From contig JADZBY010000105.1 of assembly GCA_020851855.1 (NCBI GenBank), positions 1-17,735 on the forward strand: a stretch of 17,735 nucleotides of DNA, read 5' to 3'. The DNA is from Anaerolineae bacterium (lineage in GTDB: Bacteria; Chloroflexota; Anaerolineae; Aggregatilineales; UBA2796). The position numbers were made by a program, and so were the translations under genes. The notes beneath the pieces were generated by a model. It was given only the letters and a program-made list of their open reading frames with translations, had not been told where the DNA came from and made no database searches. Of this stretch, positions 1 through 6,151 are shown one piece after another (position 1 is the stretch's first letter; each line of letters starts with the position of its first letter).

Positions 1-204
1 GGACGCCGGGAGAGCGTCGTCGGGGATACGTCGAGTCGCCATGTTGCCCAAAACCTCTGCAGAACGTAGACCCAGGTGGGCCGGTGGTTGTTCGGAGCTT
101 CGGTTGCCATTGTATACCGTCAAGAGTCACTGTGCAACTGGCACAAGACATAGCGCCGGGGCAATCGCCTCAGAATCCGCCGTTGAGGCAGGCAGCAGGA
201 AAAG
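1..204. other. left-edge stretch with no supported gene
   Basis: Short open frames cross this stretch on both strands, but none has a ribosome-binding site, recognisable domain or plausible composition. One plus-strand frame (from base 3) stays open through here into the palindromic repeat. It could be the tail of a gene starting outside the window, but the translation shows no family signature. I therefore call nothing here. Confidence 0.5.
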
Positions 205-386
205 CCCTCACCCCCTGGCCCCCTCTCCACGCGGTACGCCGCGGGGAGAGGGGGGAAGCACGCGCCGGCATGGCAGCCGATTCCCCTCTCCATGCCGTCG
301 GGGTCCCCGACCGGGTTCCCATTGAACGCTTGCCTTCAATGGGTGGTCTGGGGGTGGCGGACACGGAGCGGGGCCGGGGGTGAGGA
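205..386. repeat. palindromic interspersed repeat, copy 1 (MITE/REP-like)
   Basis: This is a non-coding element that starts CCCTCACCCCCTGG and ends GGCCGGGGGTGAGG, so its outer ends (205-228 and 365-385) are imperfect inverted repeats of each other. Inside are further self-complementary blocks: a CTCTCC arm facing GGGAGAG near 222-250, and CCCCTCTCC at 283-291 facing GGAGCGGGG at 365-373. A second copy lies at 5858-6004 with the same block order and shared spacer segments. Copy 1 is about 35-40 bases longer because of an extra segment at about 310-349. No transposase is present, so if it is mobile it must be moved in trans. Whether it is a MITE, a REP/BIME-type element or a transcript-end structure cannot be decided from two copies. 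Confidence 0.8.
318..343. repeat. nested perfect hairpin inside repeat copy 1
   Basis: CCCATTGAA (318-326) and TTCAATGGG (335-343) are perfect 9-base inverted repeats around the 8-base loop CGCTTGCC. A flanking GACC/GGTC pair (310-313, 346-349) extends the symmetry. Copy 2 of the host repeat has only a few bases at this place, so the segment looks like an insertion into, or a variant arm of, the larger element. Confidence 0.7.
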
Positions 387-624
387 CGCTTTGATGCGCT
401 TGCCCTGGACATAGCGCTGCCCGCTGCGCGAAATGCGCATAGCAGACGGCGACGCCCTTTGGGTAATGCCCTGGGTGATGGCTCGCCACGCAGGAATCTC
501 GTAGGAAAATTTGCAGCATGGGCCGATTTGCACTAAAATTCCGCCACTTTACCGACCAGAGAACACGGCCCAAACTGGGAGCTTGTGCACCTGCCTCGCC
601 TTCCAGGGGTTTTTGGTCTGCGTT
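387..624. other. intergenic stretch upstream of the importer operon
   Basis: No gene is supported. Open frames here run through the adjacent palindromic repeat and give Pro/Arg/His-rich translations typical of non-coding high-GC DNA. The last 100 bases become more AT-rich towards the promoter at 625-655. No clear operator or riboswitch was recognised. Confidence 0.5.
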
Positions 625-655
625 TTGCACAATCCGAATTGCAACGGCATATATA
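625..655 (+). promoter_or_regulatory. candidate sigma70-type promoter of the importer operon
   Basis: TTGCAC (625-630) is a good -35 match. The AT-rich CATATATA (648-655) lies at a suitable distance for the -10: spacing is 17 if CATATA is used and 19 if TATATA is used. Transcription would start around 660, leaving a very short leader before the ribosome-binding site. The -10 match is imperfect. Confidence 0.45.
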
Positions 656-660
656 GGTAG

Positions 661-668
661 AAGGAGAG
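661..668 (+). promoter_or_regulatory. ribosome-binding site that selects a TTG start
   Basis: AAGGAGAG lies 6 bases before the TTG codon at 675. The next in-frame ATG (687) is 18 bases away, too far for this site. The spacing therefore argues for initiation at TTG. Confidence 0.65.
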
Positions 669-674
669 TTCGCT

Positions 675-1673
675 TTGACCGTCTTAATGGAGGTCAAAGA
701 CCTCACCACACGATTCCACACCCAGGAAGGCACTGTCTACGCCGTAAACGGCATCACCTACACACTCAACGAGGGCGAGACGTTGGGAATCGTTGGTGAG
801 AGCGGCAGCGGCAAATCCGTACAGTCGCTGTCCATCCTGCGGCTTATCCCCAGCCCGCCTGGCGAGATTGTCAGCGGGACGGTTAACTTCAGAGGGCGTG
901 ACCTGCTCAAAATCTCCGAAGAAGAGATGCGGCAGGTGCGCGGCGCTGAGATCGCCATGATCTTCCAGGACCCGATGACCTCACTCAACCCGGTGCTGAC
1001 CATCGGCTACCAGATCACCGAGGCGCTGCAACTGCACCTGGGCATGAACCAGACCCAGGCCCGTGAGCGCGCCGTCGAGCTGCTCTCGCTGGTCGGCATC
1101 CCGATGGCCGAGCGGCGGCTGGACGACTATCCGCATCAGTTTTCGGGCGGTATGCGCCAGCGCGCGATGATCGCCATGGCGTTGTCCTGCAACCCGCAAT
1201 TGCTCATCGCCGACGAGCCGACTACGGCCCTTGACGTGACCATCCAGGCCCAGATCGTGGAGCTTGTGAAGCGCCTGCGCGACAAGATCGGCATGGCCAT
1301 CATCTGGATCACGCATGACCTGGGCGTCATCTCCGGGATGGCCGATACTATCCAGGTCATGTACGCCGGCTATATCGTCGAGCGCGGCCCCGTCAGCGAA
1401 ATCTTCCGGGACACGCGCCACCCGTACACGCTGGGCCTGCGCCAATCGTTGCCGCGTATCGACCGTCGTGGCGAGCGCCTCATCCCCATCGAGGGCGCGC
1501 CGCCAGACATGCGCAAGAAGCCGGTGGGCTGCCCCTTCGTGCCGCGCTGCCCGTTCAAGATCGACATTTGCTCGCTGGAAATGCCGCCGCTGATCCCGGT
1601 GGAAGGTGGCGTGTCGGAGCACATCGCCGCTTGCCATGTAGATGTCCGGAAAGGGGTCCCCGAACGTGGTTGA
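675..1673 (+). CDS. peptide/nickel-type ABC transporter ATP-binding protein (DppD/OppD family)
   Basis: This is one of the two cytoplasmic ATPases that power a PepT-family importer for peptides, nickel or related solutes. In the 332 residues are Walker A GESGSGKS (41-48), Q-loop Gln98 in FQDPMTSLNP, signature FSGGMRQR (156-163), Walker B LLIADEP with Glu181, and H-loop His214. The C-terminal oligopeptide-transporter extension carries Cys286, Cys292, Cys299 and Cys320. This is the CxxxxxC...C...C pattern of the family, which in some members is reported to hold an iron-sulfur cluster. Length is normal. The TTG start at 675 is chosen because AAGGAGAG precedes it by 6 bases. It is the first gene of a five-gene run and its end overlaps the second ATPase. 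The substrate cannot be told from an ATPase; the symbol is given at family level only. Confidence 0.93.
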   Translation: MTVLMEVKDLTTRFHTQEGTVYAVNGITYTLNEGETLGIVGESGSGKSVQSLSILRLIPSPPGEIVSGTVNFRGRDLLKISEEEMRQVRGAEIAMIFQDPMTSLNPVLTIGYQITEALQLHLGMNQTQARERAVELLSLVGIPMAERRLDDYPHQFSGGMRQRAMIAMALSCNPQLLIADEPTTALDVTIQAQIVELVKRLRDKIGMAIIWITHDLGVISGMADTIQVMYAGYIVERGPVSEIFRDTRHPYTLGLRQSLPRIDRRGERLIPIEGAPPDMRKKPVGCPFVPRCPFKIDICSLEMPPLIPVEGGVSEHIAACHVDVRKGVPERG

Positions 1674-2709
1674 AACAGTAAAAATCGGAACGAAAGTCGC
1701 TGAGCAACCCGCTCGGGACAGTAAAGGCCGCGAGGTGCTGCTGAGCGTCCGCGGCCTGAAGAAGCACTTCCCGATCACATCGGGCTTCATCTTCCAGCGG
1801 GAAGTGGGCGCCATCAAAGCGGTCGACGGCGTCGATTTTGACATCTACAAGGGCGAGACGCTGGGCCTGGTGGGCGAGAGCGGCTGCGGCAAGTCCACGA
1901 CGGGCCGCACGGTGCTGCAACTGTACCGTCCCACGGCGGGATCGGTGCTGTTCGAAGGGCAGGACCTGGTCCAGCTCAAGGGCGAAGCGCTGCGTAAGAT
2001 GCGGCGGCGCATGCAGATGATCTTCCAGGACCCGTATGCGTCGCTCAACCCGCGCATGTCGGTCGGGCGCATCATCTCCGAGCCGCTCTTCGTGCACAAC
2101 GTCGGCGCGTCCAAAGAGCGCACCGAGCGCGTCCAGTACCTTCTGGAGAAGGTTGGCCTCAACCCGTACTTCGTCAACCGCTACCCGCACGAGTTCTCCG
2201 GCGGCCAACGCCAGCGCATCGGCATCGCCCGCGCCCTGGCCCTGAATCCGAGCCTGATCGTGGCCGACGAGCCGATCTCGGCGCTCGACGTGTCCATCCA
2301 GGCGCAGGTAGTCAACCTGTTGCAGGACCTGCAGAAGGAACTGGGCCTGACCTACCTGTTCATCGCCCATGACCTGAGCATGGTGCGCCACATTTGCGAC
2401 CGCGTCGCCGTGATGTACCTCGGCAAGATCGTGGAACTGGCGACCTCGGAAGAGCTGTACAGCAACCCGATGCACCCCTATACGCAGGCGTTGCTCTCCG
2501 CCGTGCCCATCCCGGACCCGGATGCAGAGCGGAAACGCCAGCGCATCATCCTGGCCGGCGACGTGCCCAGCCCTGCCAACCCGCCGGACGGCTGCAACTT
2601 CAATACACGCTGCCCCGTGGCCGTCGAGGCGTGTTTCCGCAAGGAAAACGAGCCGGAGCTGCGCGAGGTGACGCCGGGCCATTACGTGGCCTGCCACCTG
2701 ACGAACTAG
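1666..2709 (+). CDS. peptide/nickel-type ABC transporter ATP-binding protein (DppF/OppF family)
   Basis: This is the partner ATPase that forms a heterodimer with the preceding product. From the chosen GTG start it has 347 residues: Walker A GESGCGKST (70-78), Q-loop Gln121, signature FSGGQRQR (177-184), Walker B LIVADEP with Glu202, and H-loop His235. The C-terminal extension has Cys310, Cys316, Cys323 and Cys343, the same spacing style as in the first ATPase. GTG 1666 is preferred because AAGGGG (1651-1656) precedes it at 9 bases and it gives an 8-base overlap (GTGGTTGA) with the upstream stop, a usual coupling arrangement. An ATG at 1642 would add eight residues but has no Shine-Dalgarno. 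A 144-base gap with a strong stem-loop separates it from the permease gene. Symbol is family level only. Confidence 0.93.
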   Translation: MVETVKIGTKVAEQPARDSKGREVLLSVRGLKKHFPITSGFIFQREVGAIKAVDGVDFDIYKGETLGLVGESGCGKSTTGRTVLQLYRPTAGSVLFEGQDLVQLKGEALRKMRRRMQMIFQDPYASLNPRMSVGRIISEPLFVHNVGASKERTERVQYLLEKVGLNPYFVNRYPHEFSGGQRQRIGIARALALNPSLIVADEPISALDVSIQAQVVNLLQDLQKELGLTYLFIAHDLSMVRHICDRVAVMYLGKIVELATSEELYSNPMHPYTQALLSAVPIPDPDAERKRQRIILAGDVPSPANPPDGCNFNTRCPVAVEACFRKENEPELREVTPGHYVACHLTN

Positions 2710-2722
2710 CACGGATCGTCGT

Positions 2723-2773
2723 GATACCAGCGCGGGTTCTACGGCAAGCCGACCGGACCCGCGCTTTGGTATC
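2723..2773 (+). other. intercistronic stem-loop between ATPase and permease genes
   Basis: GATACCAGCGCGGGT (2723-2737) pairs with ACCCGCGCTTTGGTATC (2757-2773), leaving a two-base bulge. The loop contains a further small hairpin, CGGCAAGCCG (2742-2751). No U-run follows, so it does not look like a complete intrinsic terminator. In an operon this kind of stem can stabilise or process the upstream mRNA or attenuate read-through, which would set ATPase to permease ratios. That role is inference. Confidence 0.65.
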
Positions 2774-2853
2774 TCCATCACGGGACGAGACGCCAAGCCC
2801 GCCCCGCTTCATCGTCCGTACACTCAACATACGTTCGAAAAACGTGGATTGCT

Positions 2854-3885
2854 ATGGCTGTTGCACAGGGAGCCAAACCCCTCTCACTGAACGCCGATGA
2901 AGAACAATATGTCGCACGCACGCCCTGGTTGGATGCCTGGGTCCAATTCCGGCGCAACCGGATGGCTGTGCTGTCGCTCATCTTCATCATCGGCCTGATC
3001 TTCCTCGCCCTCACCGCCGATTTCTGGCAGCGCTTAGGTTTTCTCGACGACCCCTACTTTCAGCACGAAGGGACCGGCATGGCCTTTGCCGCGCCGATGA
3101 CGTGCAGCCTCGACCCGCGCCGCCAGGACCCCCAATGGTGCTTCATCCTGGGCACCGACGAAGTCCGCCGCGACTTTTTCACCCGGATCATTTATGGCAC
3201 GCGGGTGTCGATGGCGGTGGGCGTGGTCGGCGCGGCAGTCAGTATGCTGGTGGGCGTTGCCTACGGCGTCGTGGCCGGGTACTACGGCGGGCGGCTGGAC
3301 AACCTCATGATGCGCTTTGTGGACTTCATGTACGCCATCCCCGATCTGGCGCTCATCATTTTGCTTCAGACGTTTTTCAAAGCCCTCTCGGATTACCGCG
3401 AGACGGTCGGGCCGTTGGGGCGAACCCTGGTCGATATTGACCGGGCGATGGGCGGGCTGTTCTTCCTGTTCATCGTCATCGGCCTGCTGAGCTGGATCGG
3501 CATTGCGCGCCTTTCGCGCGGGCAGATTCTCGGCCAGAAGAACAAAGAATACGTCGAAGCGGCGCGGTCCATCGGTGCGCGCAACAACCGCATCATCTTC
3601 ACACACCTTCTGCCCAACATCCTGGGGCCGCTCGTGGTGGTGGGCTGCCTGGCCGTGCCCGGCTTCATCTTCACCGAATCGGCGCTCAGCTTCCTGGGCA
3701 TCGGCGTGAACCCCCCCGTGCCAAGCTGGGGCAGCCTGATCGCAGACGCCCAACGGCGCGGTTTTGCCTCGACGCCCCACATGGTGCTCGGCCCCGGTTT
3801 GATGCTGACGCTGACCGTGCTGGCCTTCAATTTCCTCGCGGACGGCCTGCGCGATGCGCTTGATCCCAGCCTGCGCGGCAGGTGA
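2854..3885 (+). CDS. ABC transporter permease, DppC/OppC family
   Basis: This is an inner-membrane permease subunit of the importer. The 343 residues begin with a cytosolic tail and TM1 (about 38-55). The family hallmark LGTDEVRRDFFTRIIYGTR (99-117) precedes the core helices. The EAA loop that docks to the ATPases is visible at 232-259 (EYVEAARSIGARNNRII, then LLPNILGP), followed by the usual FTESALSFLGIGV and PSWG segments. About 30-40 residues after TM1 form an extracytoplasmic segment with Cys84 and Cys96, and residues 176-203 form a longer than usual loop. ATG 2854 gives the expected N-terminus, although its ribosome-binding site is weak (GTGGA). A lipoprotein gene follows after 12 bases. 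Symbol is family level. Confidence 0.93.
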   Translation: MAVAQGAKPLSLNADEEQYVARTPWLDAWVQFRRNRMAVLSLIFIIGLIFLALTADFWQRLGFLDDPYFQHEGTGMAFAAPMTCSLDPRRQDPQWCFILGTDEVRRDFFTRIIYGTRVSMAVGVVGAAVSMLVGVAYGVVAGYYGGRLDNLMMRFVDFMYAIPDLALIILLQTFFKALSDYRETVGPLGRTLVDIDRAMGGLFFLFIVIGLLSWIGIARLSRGQILGQKNKEYVEAARSIGARNNRIIFTHLLPNILGPLVVVGCLAVPGFIFTESALSFLGIGVNPPVPSWGSLIADAQRRGFASTPHMVLGPGLMLTLTVLAFNFLADGLRDALDPSLRGR

Positions 3886-3897
3886 GCGGTAGAGAGG

Positions 3898-4557
3898 ATG
3901 ACCCTGGACTCCATGCCCCGACGTACAACAACCCGCCGCACACCCTTCGCCCTGTCCACCGTGGCGCTCAGCCTGTTGCTGGCCATCCTGGCCTGTACGG
4001 CGAACGATACGCTCTTCATCCGCCTCACCGCGACGCCCGAACCGACCATCACGCCGACGCCGCTGTCCCTGGAGACGCGCTTCAAGGTGGGCGATACGGC
4101 GATCATGGTCGGCGTGTCCAATTTCGCCGGCATCAACATGCCGCCCCTGCCCGGACCTTTCCGGCCCGGCGTCTCAGGCAACGTGACCTGCTTCCCGAAC
4201 TCCAAAGTGCCCATCATCGACATTTCGCGCAATACAGCCGACCCGAACGACGAGACGATCTATTACCTCGTGGAATGTCCGATGCGCGGCTGGGCGGCAG
4301 ATTTCAACCTGTCCCGGTTTGCGCAGTACGAGTCGGCGGTGGTCAAGAGCGCAGACGGCAGCGGCGCGAAGATGTGGCGGAATACGGATGCGTCGAGCGA
4401 CCCGTTGCCCGAAGTATGCCCTGACGGCGAGACAATCAGCATCCAGACGCTGATGAACAATCCGAACAATCCACGGGACCCGAATATCTACATTCAAACA
4501 TCGTGCGCCGGCCAGACTGGCTTCCTTCTGGAAAGCGATCTGGCTCCGGCGTCCTGA
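3898..4557 (+). CDS. small lipoprotein with two duplicated SH3-like, Cys-paired modules
   Basis: The 219 residues start with Arg-rich MTLDSMPRRTTTRR, a hydrophobic stretch (17-32) and a lipobox ILAC with Cys33, so the product should be a lipid-anchored surface protein. A Thr/Pro linker (TATPEPTITPTP, 44-55) follows. The rest shows two related modules. In the first, Cys98 and Cys127 are 29 residues apart, the latter in YYLVEC. In the second, Cys174 and Cys203 are also 29 apart, the latter in IYIQTSC. Each second Cys is followed by a short Gly turn and GWAAD or GFLLE, resembling bacterial SH3-type folds. It lies 12 bases after permease C and 25 bases before permease B, so it is co-transcribed. 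It is not a solute-binding protein: it is too short and lacks that fold. I infer an accessory surface role for the importer. Start choice is uncertain: AGAGAGG abuts ATG 3898, and ATG 3913 is an alternative. Confidence 0.8.
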   Translation: MTLDSMPRRTTTRRTPFALSTVALSLLLAILACTANDTLFIRLTATPEPTITPTPLSLETRFKVGDTAIMVGVSNFAGINMPPLPGPFRPGVSGNVTCFPNSKVPIIDISRNTADPNDETIYYLVECPMRGWAADFNLSRFAQYESAVVKSADGSGAKMWRNTDASSDPLPEVCPDGETISIQTLMNNPNNPRDPNIYIQTSCAGQTGFLLESDLAPAS

Positions 4558-4582
4558 GTGGGTGGCGAGAGGACAGACAGTA

Positions 4583-5848
4583 ATGAGGACGAACGTGTTA
4601 CGGACGCTGGCAGGCATGTTGGGCAACTCCAAGATGCTCAAGTTTGTGCTGCGGCGCATCGTGATCGGGATTCCGGTGCTCTTCGCCATCATTTTCGTGA
4701 GCTTTTTGCTGGTGCGCGCCGTGCCGGGCGGGCCGTTCGACTTCCTCGGCTCGCGCACCATGCCCGAAGAAATCCGCACTGCGCTGCGCGCCCGGTATGG
4801 CCTGGACAAACCCATGCTGCTCAATTTTCCGGGCGATGGCAGCGCGCCGGACTACAACGCGCCGCTGGTCGTGCGCTACCCGGCGCTGCCAGATTGTGAC
4901 GCGGTCCGGCAGGGCAATACCGAGAAGCCATCGAGCGAGATTGTGGACACCTACGATGGCTGGCATCTGCTGCGCGTCGTCACCGAGCGGCGGGAGACGC
5001 GGCTCCAGGTGAACGGCCAGCCGGTGCGCTGCCTGCAATCCACGCCGGTGCTCTATTCGGACCTGACGCGCAGCCAGTTCTTCGAGTACCTGCTCAACGT
5101 GCTGCGCGGCGACTTCGGCCTGTCGCTGGGGCGCACAACGCTCGGCCAGTCCGTCTCGTCGCTCATCGGGGACCGGCTGCCGGTATCGATGCGCCTGGGC
5201 ATCATCTCGCTGATCTTCGGCTACATCATCGGCGTGCCGCTCGGCGTGCTGTCGGCGCTCAACCGCAACAACCCGGTCGATTACACGATCACCTTTGCTT
5301 CGGCGCTGTTCAACTCGATTCCGACGCTGGTCCTCGGCCCGACGTTGATCATCGTCTTCGTGGTGCAGCTCGGCCTGTTGCCCGGCCCGAACCCGGCTAT
5401 CTGGAAATCCGCCGACATCCTGAGCTGGGATTTCCTCGGGCGGGCGCTGTTGCCCATCGCCACGCTGGGCGTGGGCATCGCTGCCGGGTTGGCGCGCCTG
5501 ACGCGGGCCAGCGTGCTCCAGGTGCTGGGCGACGACTACATTCGCACGGCGCGCTCCAAGGGCCTGCGCGAGCGCACGATCATCTACATCCATGCTCTCA
5601 AGAACGCGCTGATCCCGGTGGTGACCATCATCGGCCCGCAACTGGCGGCTGTGCTCACCGGCACGCTCATCATCGAGCGCATCTTCGCCATCCCCGGCCT
5701 GGGCGACGTGTTCGTCAGCAGCATCTCGGTGCGCGACTACAACCTGCTGGTCGGCGTGACGATCCTGTACTCGATATTCCTGATCGCGGGCAACATCCTG
5801 GTCGACGTGATGTACACGTGGCTCGACCCGCGCATCCGGTTTGATTAG
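4583..5848 (+). CDS. ABC transporter permease, DppB/OppB family, with enlarged first external loop
   Basis: This is the second membrane subunit. It starts with the typical MLKFVLRRIVIGIPVLFAII (18-37) and RAVPGGP of the DppB family. The later core includes GDFGLSLGR (176-184), DRLPVSMRLGIISL, the EAA loop at 318-346 (DDYIRTARSKGLRERTI, then HALKNALIP), FAIPGLG (368-374) and VDVMYTWLDPRIRF at the end. Length is 421, whereas family members are usually about 310-340. The excess is residues about 81-163 between TM1 and TM2, predicted to be outside the membrane, with Cys105 and Cys150. ATG 4583 is chosen because GAGAGGA (4567-4573) precedes it by 9 bases; a GTG at 4562 would lie upstream of that site. 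The gene ends 9 bases before the second palindromic repeat. Symbol is family level. Confidence 0.92.
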   Translation: MRTNVLRTLAGMLGNSKMLKFVLRRIVIGIPVLFAIIFVSFLLVRAVPGGPFDFLGSRTMPEEIRTALRARYGLDKPMLLNFPGDGSAPDYNAPLVVRYPALPDCDAVRQGNTEKPSSEIVDTYDGWHLLRVVTERRETRLQVNGQPVRCLQSTPVLYSDLTRSQFFEYLLNVLRGDFGLSLGRTTLGQSVSSLIGDRLPVSMRLGIISLIFGYIIGVPLGVLSALNRNNPVDYTITFASALFNSIPTLVLGPTLIIVFVVQLGLLPGPNPAIWKSADILSWDFLGRALLPIATLGVGIAAGLARLTRASVLQVLGDDYIRTARSKGLRERTIIYIHALKNALIPVVTIIGPQLAAVLTGTLIIERIFAIPGLGDVFVSSISVRDYNLLVGVTILYSIFLIAGNILVDVMYTWLDPRIRFD

Positions 5849-5857
5849 AGCGGCTTG

Positions 5858-6004
5858 CCCTCACCCCCTGGCCCCCTCTCCCGACCGCCGAGTACGGCTG
5901 GGAGAGGGGGAAATACCGCGCCTTCCAGTCCGGCGATCTCCCCTCTCCATGCCGACGGGGTCCCCTTTGGGGTGGCGGACATGGAGAGGGGCCGGGGGTG
6001 AGGA
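5858..6004. repeat. palindromic interspersed repeat, copy 2 (MITE/REP-like)
   Basis: The outer arms are 5858-5881 (CCCTCACCCCCTGG onwards) and 5983-6003 (GGAGAGGGGCCGGGG onwards), near-perfect reverse complements. Inner arms pair CCCTCTCC (5874-5881) with GGAGAGGG (5901-5908), and CCCCTCTCCAT (5940-5950) with ATGGAGAGGGG (5981-5991). It shares block order and spacers with 205-386. The sequence AGCGGCTTGCCCT lies at the left edge and AGCGATTGCCCT just past the right edge, which may be a target duplication or the start of a further unit. It sits directly after the permease stop and before the next promoter, so in RNA it would form a large 3' hairpin for the importer mRNA. Confidence 0.82.
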
Positions 6005-6043
6005 TGTTTCGAAGCGATTGCCCTGCCGCCACCTCTCCCGCGC

Positions 6044-6072
6044 TTGAAAAGCCCCTGTTGACCGTTTATGAT
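6044..6072 (+). promoter_or_regulatory. sigma70-type promoter of the TPR gene
   Basis: TTGAAA (6044-6049), a 17-base spacer, and TATGAT (6067-6072) form a strong match. Transcription would start near 6079, giving a leader of about 73 bases to ATG 6152. Because the -10 overlaps an in-frame ATG at 6068, that ATG is unlikely to be the translation start. Confidence 0.65.
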
Positions 6073-6151
6073 CGACGCCATCGATGCTCGACCGCAACAC
6101 AGAAATCTTTCAGGCGGATTACGACCGCTTCGCAGAAAACTGAGGACGACA

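Noticed and set aside
205..386. CRISPR array
   Set aside because: The repeated blocks are inverted arms of one element, not evenly spaced direct repeats with unique spacers, and no cas gene is present.
208..630. 140-codon minus-strand open frame upstream of the importer
   Set aside because: It runs through the palindromic repeat, has no ribosome-binding site, and gives a Pro/Arg/His-rich product with no family features.
1555..2796. 413-codon frame antisense to the second ATPase
   Set aside because: It lies opposite a gene with full ABC motifs. Its Arg/His/Val-rich translation is typical of the antisense of high-GC coding DNA.
4562..4582. GTG start for permease B at 4562
   Set aside because: The good ribosome-binding site (4567-4573) lies downstream of it and fits ATG 4583 instead.
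6068..6151. upstream ATG of the TPR gene at 6068
   Set aside because: It overlaps the -10 box of the best promoter, has no Shine-Dalgarno, and the added residues look non-coding.
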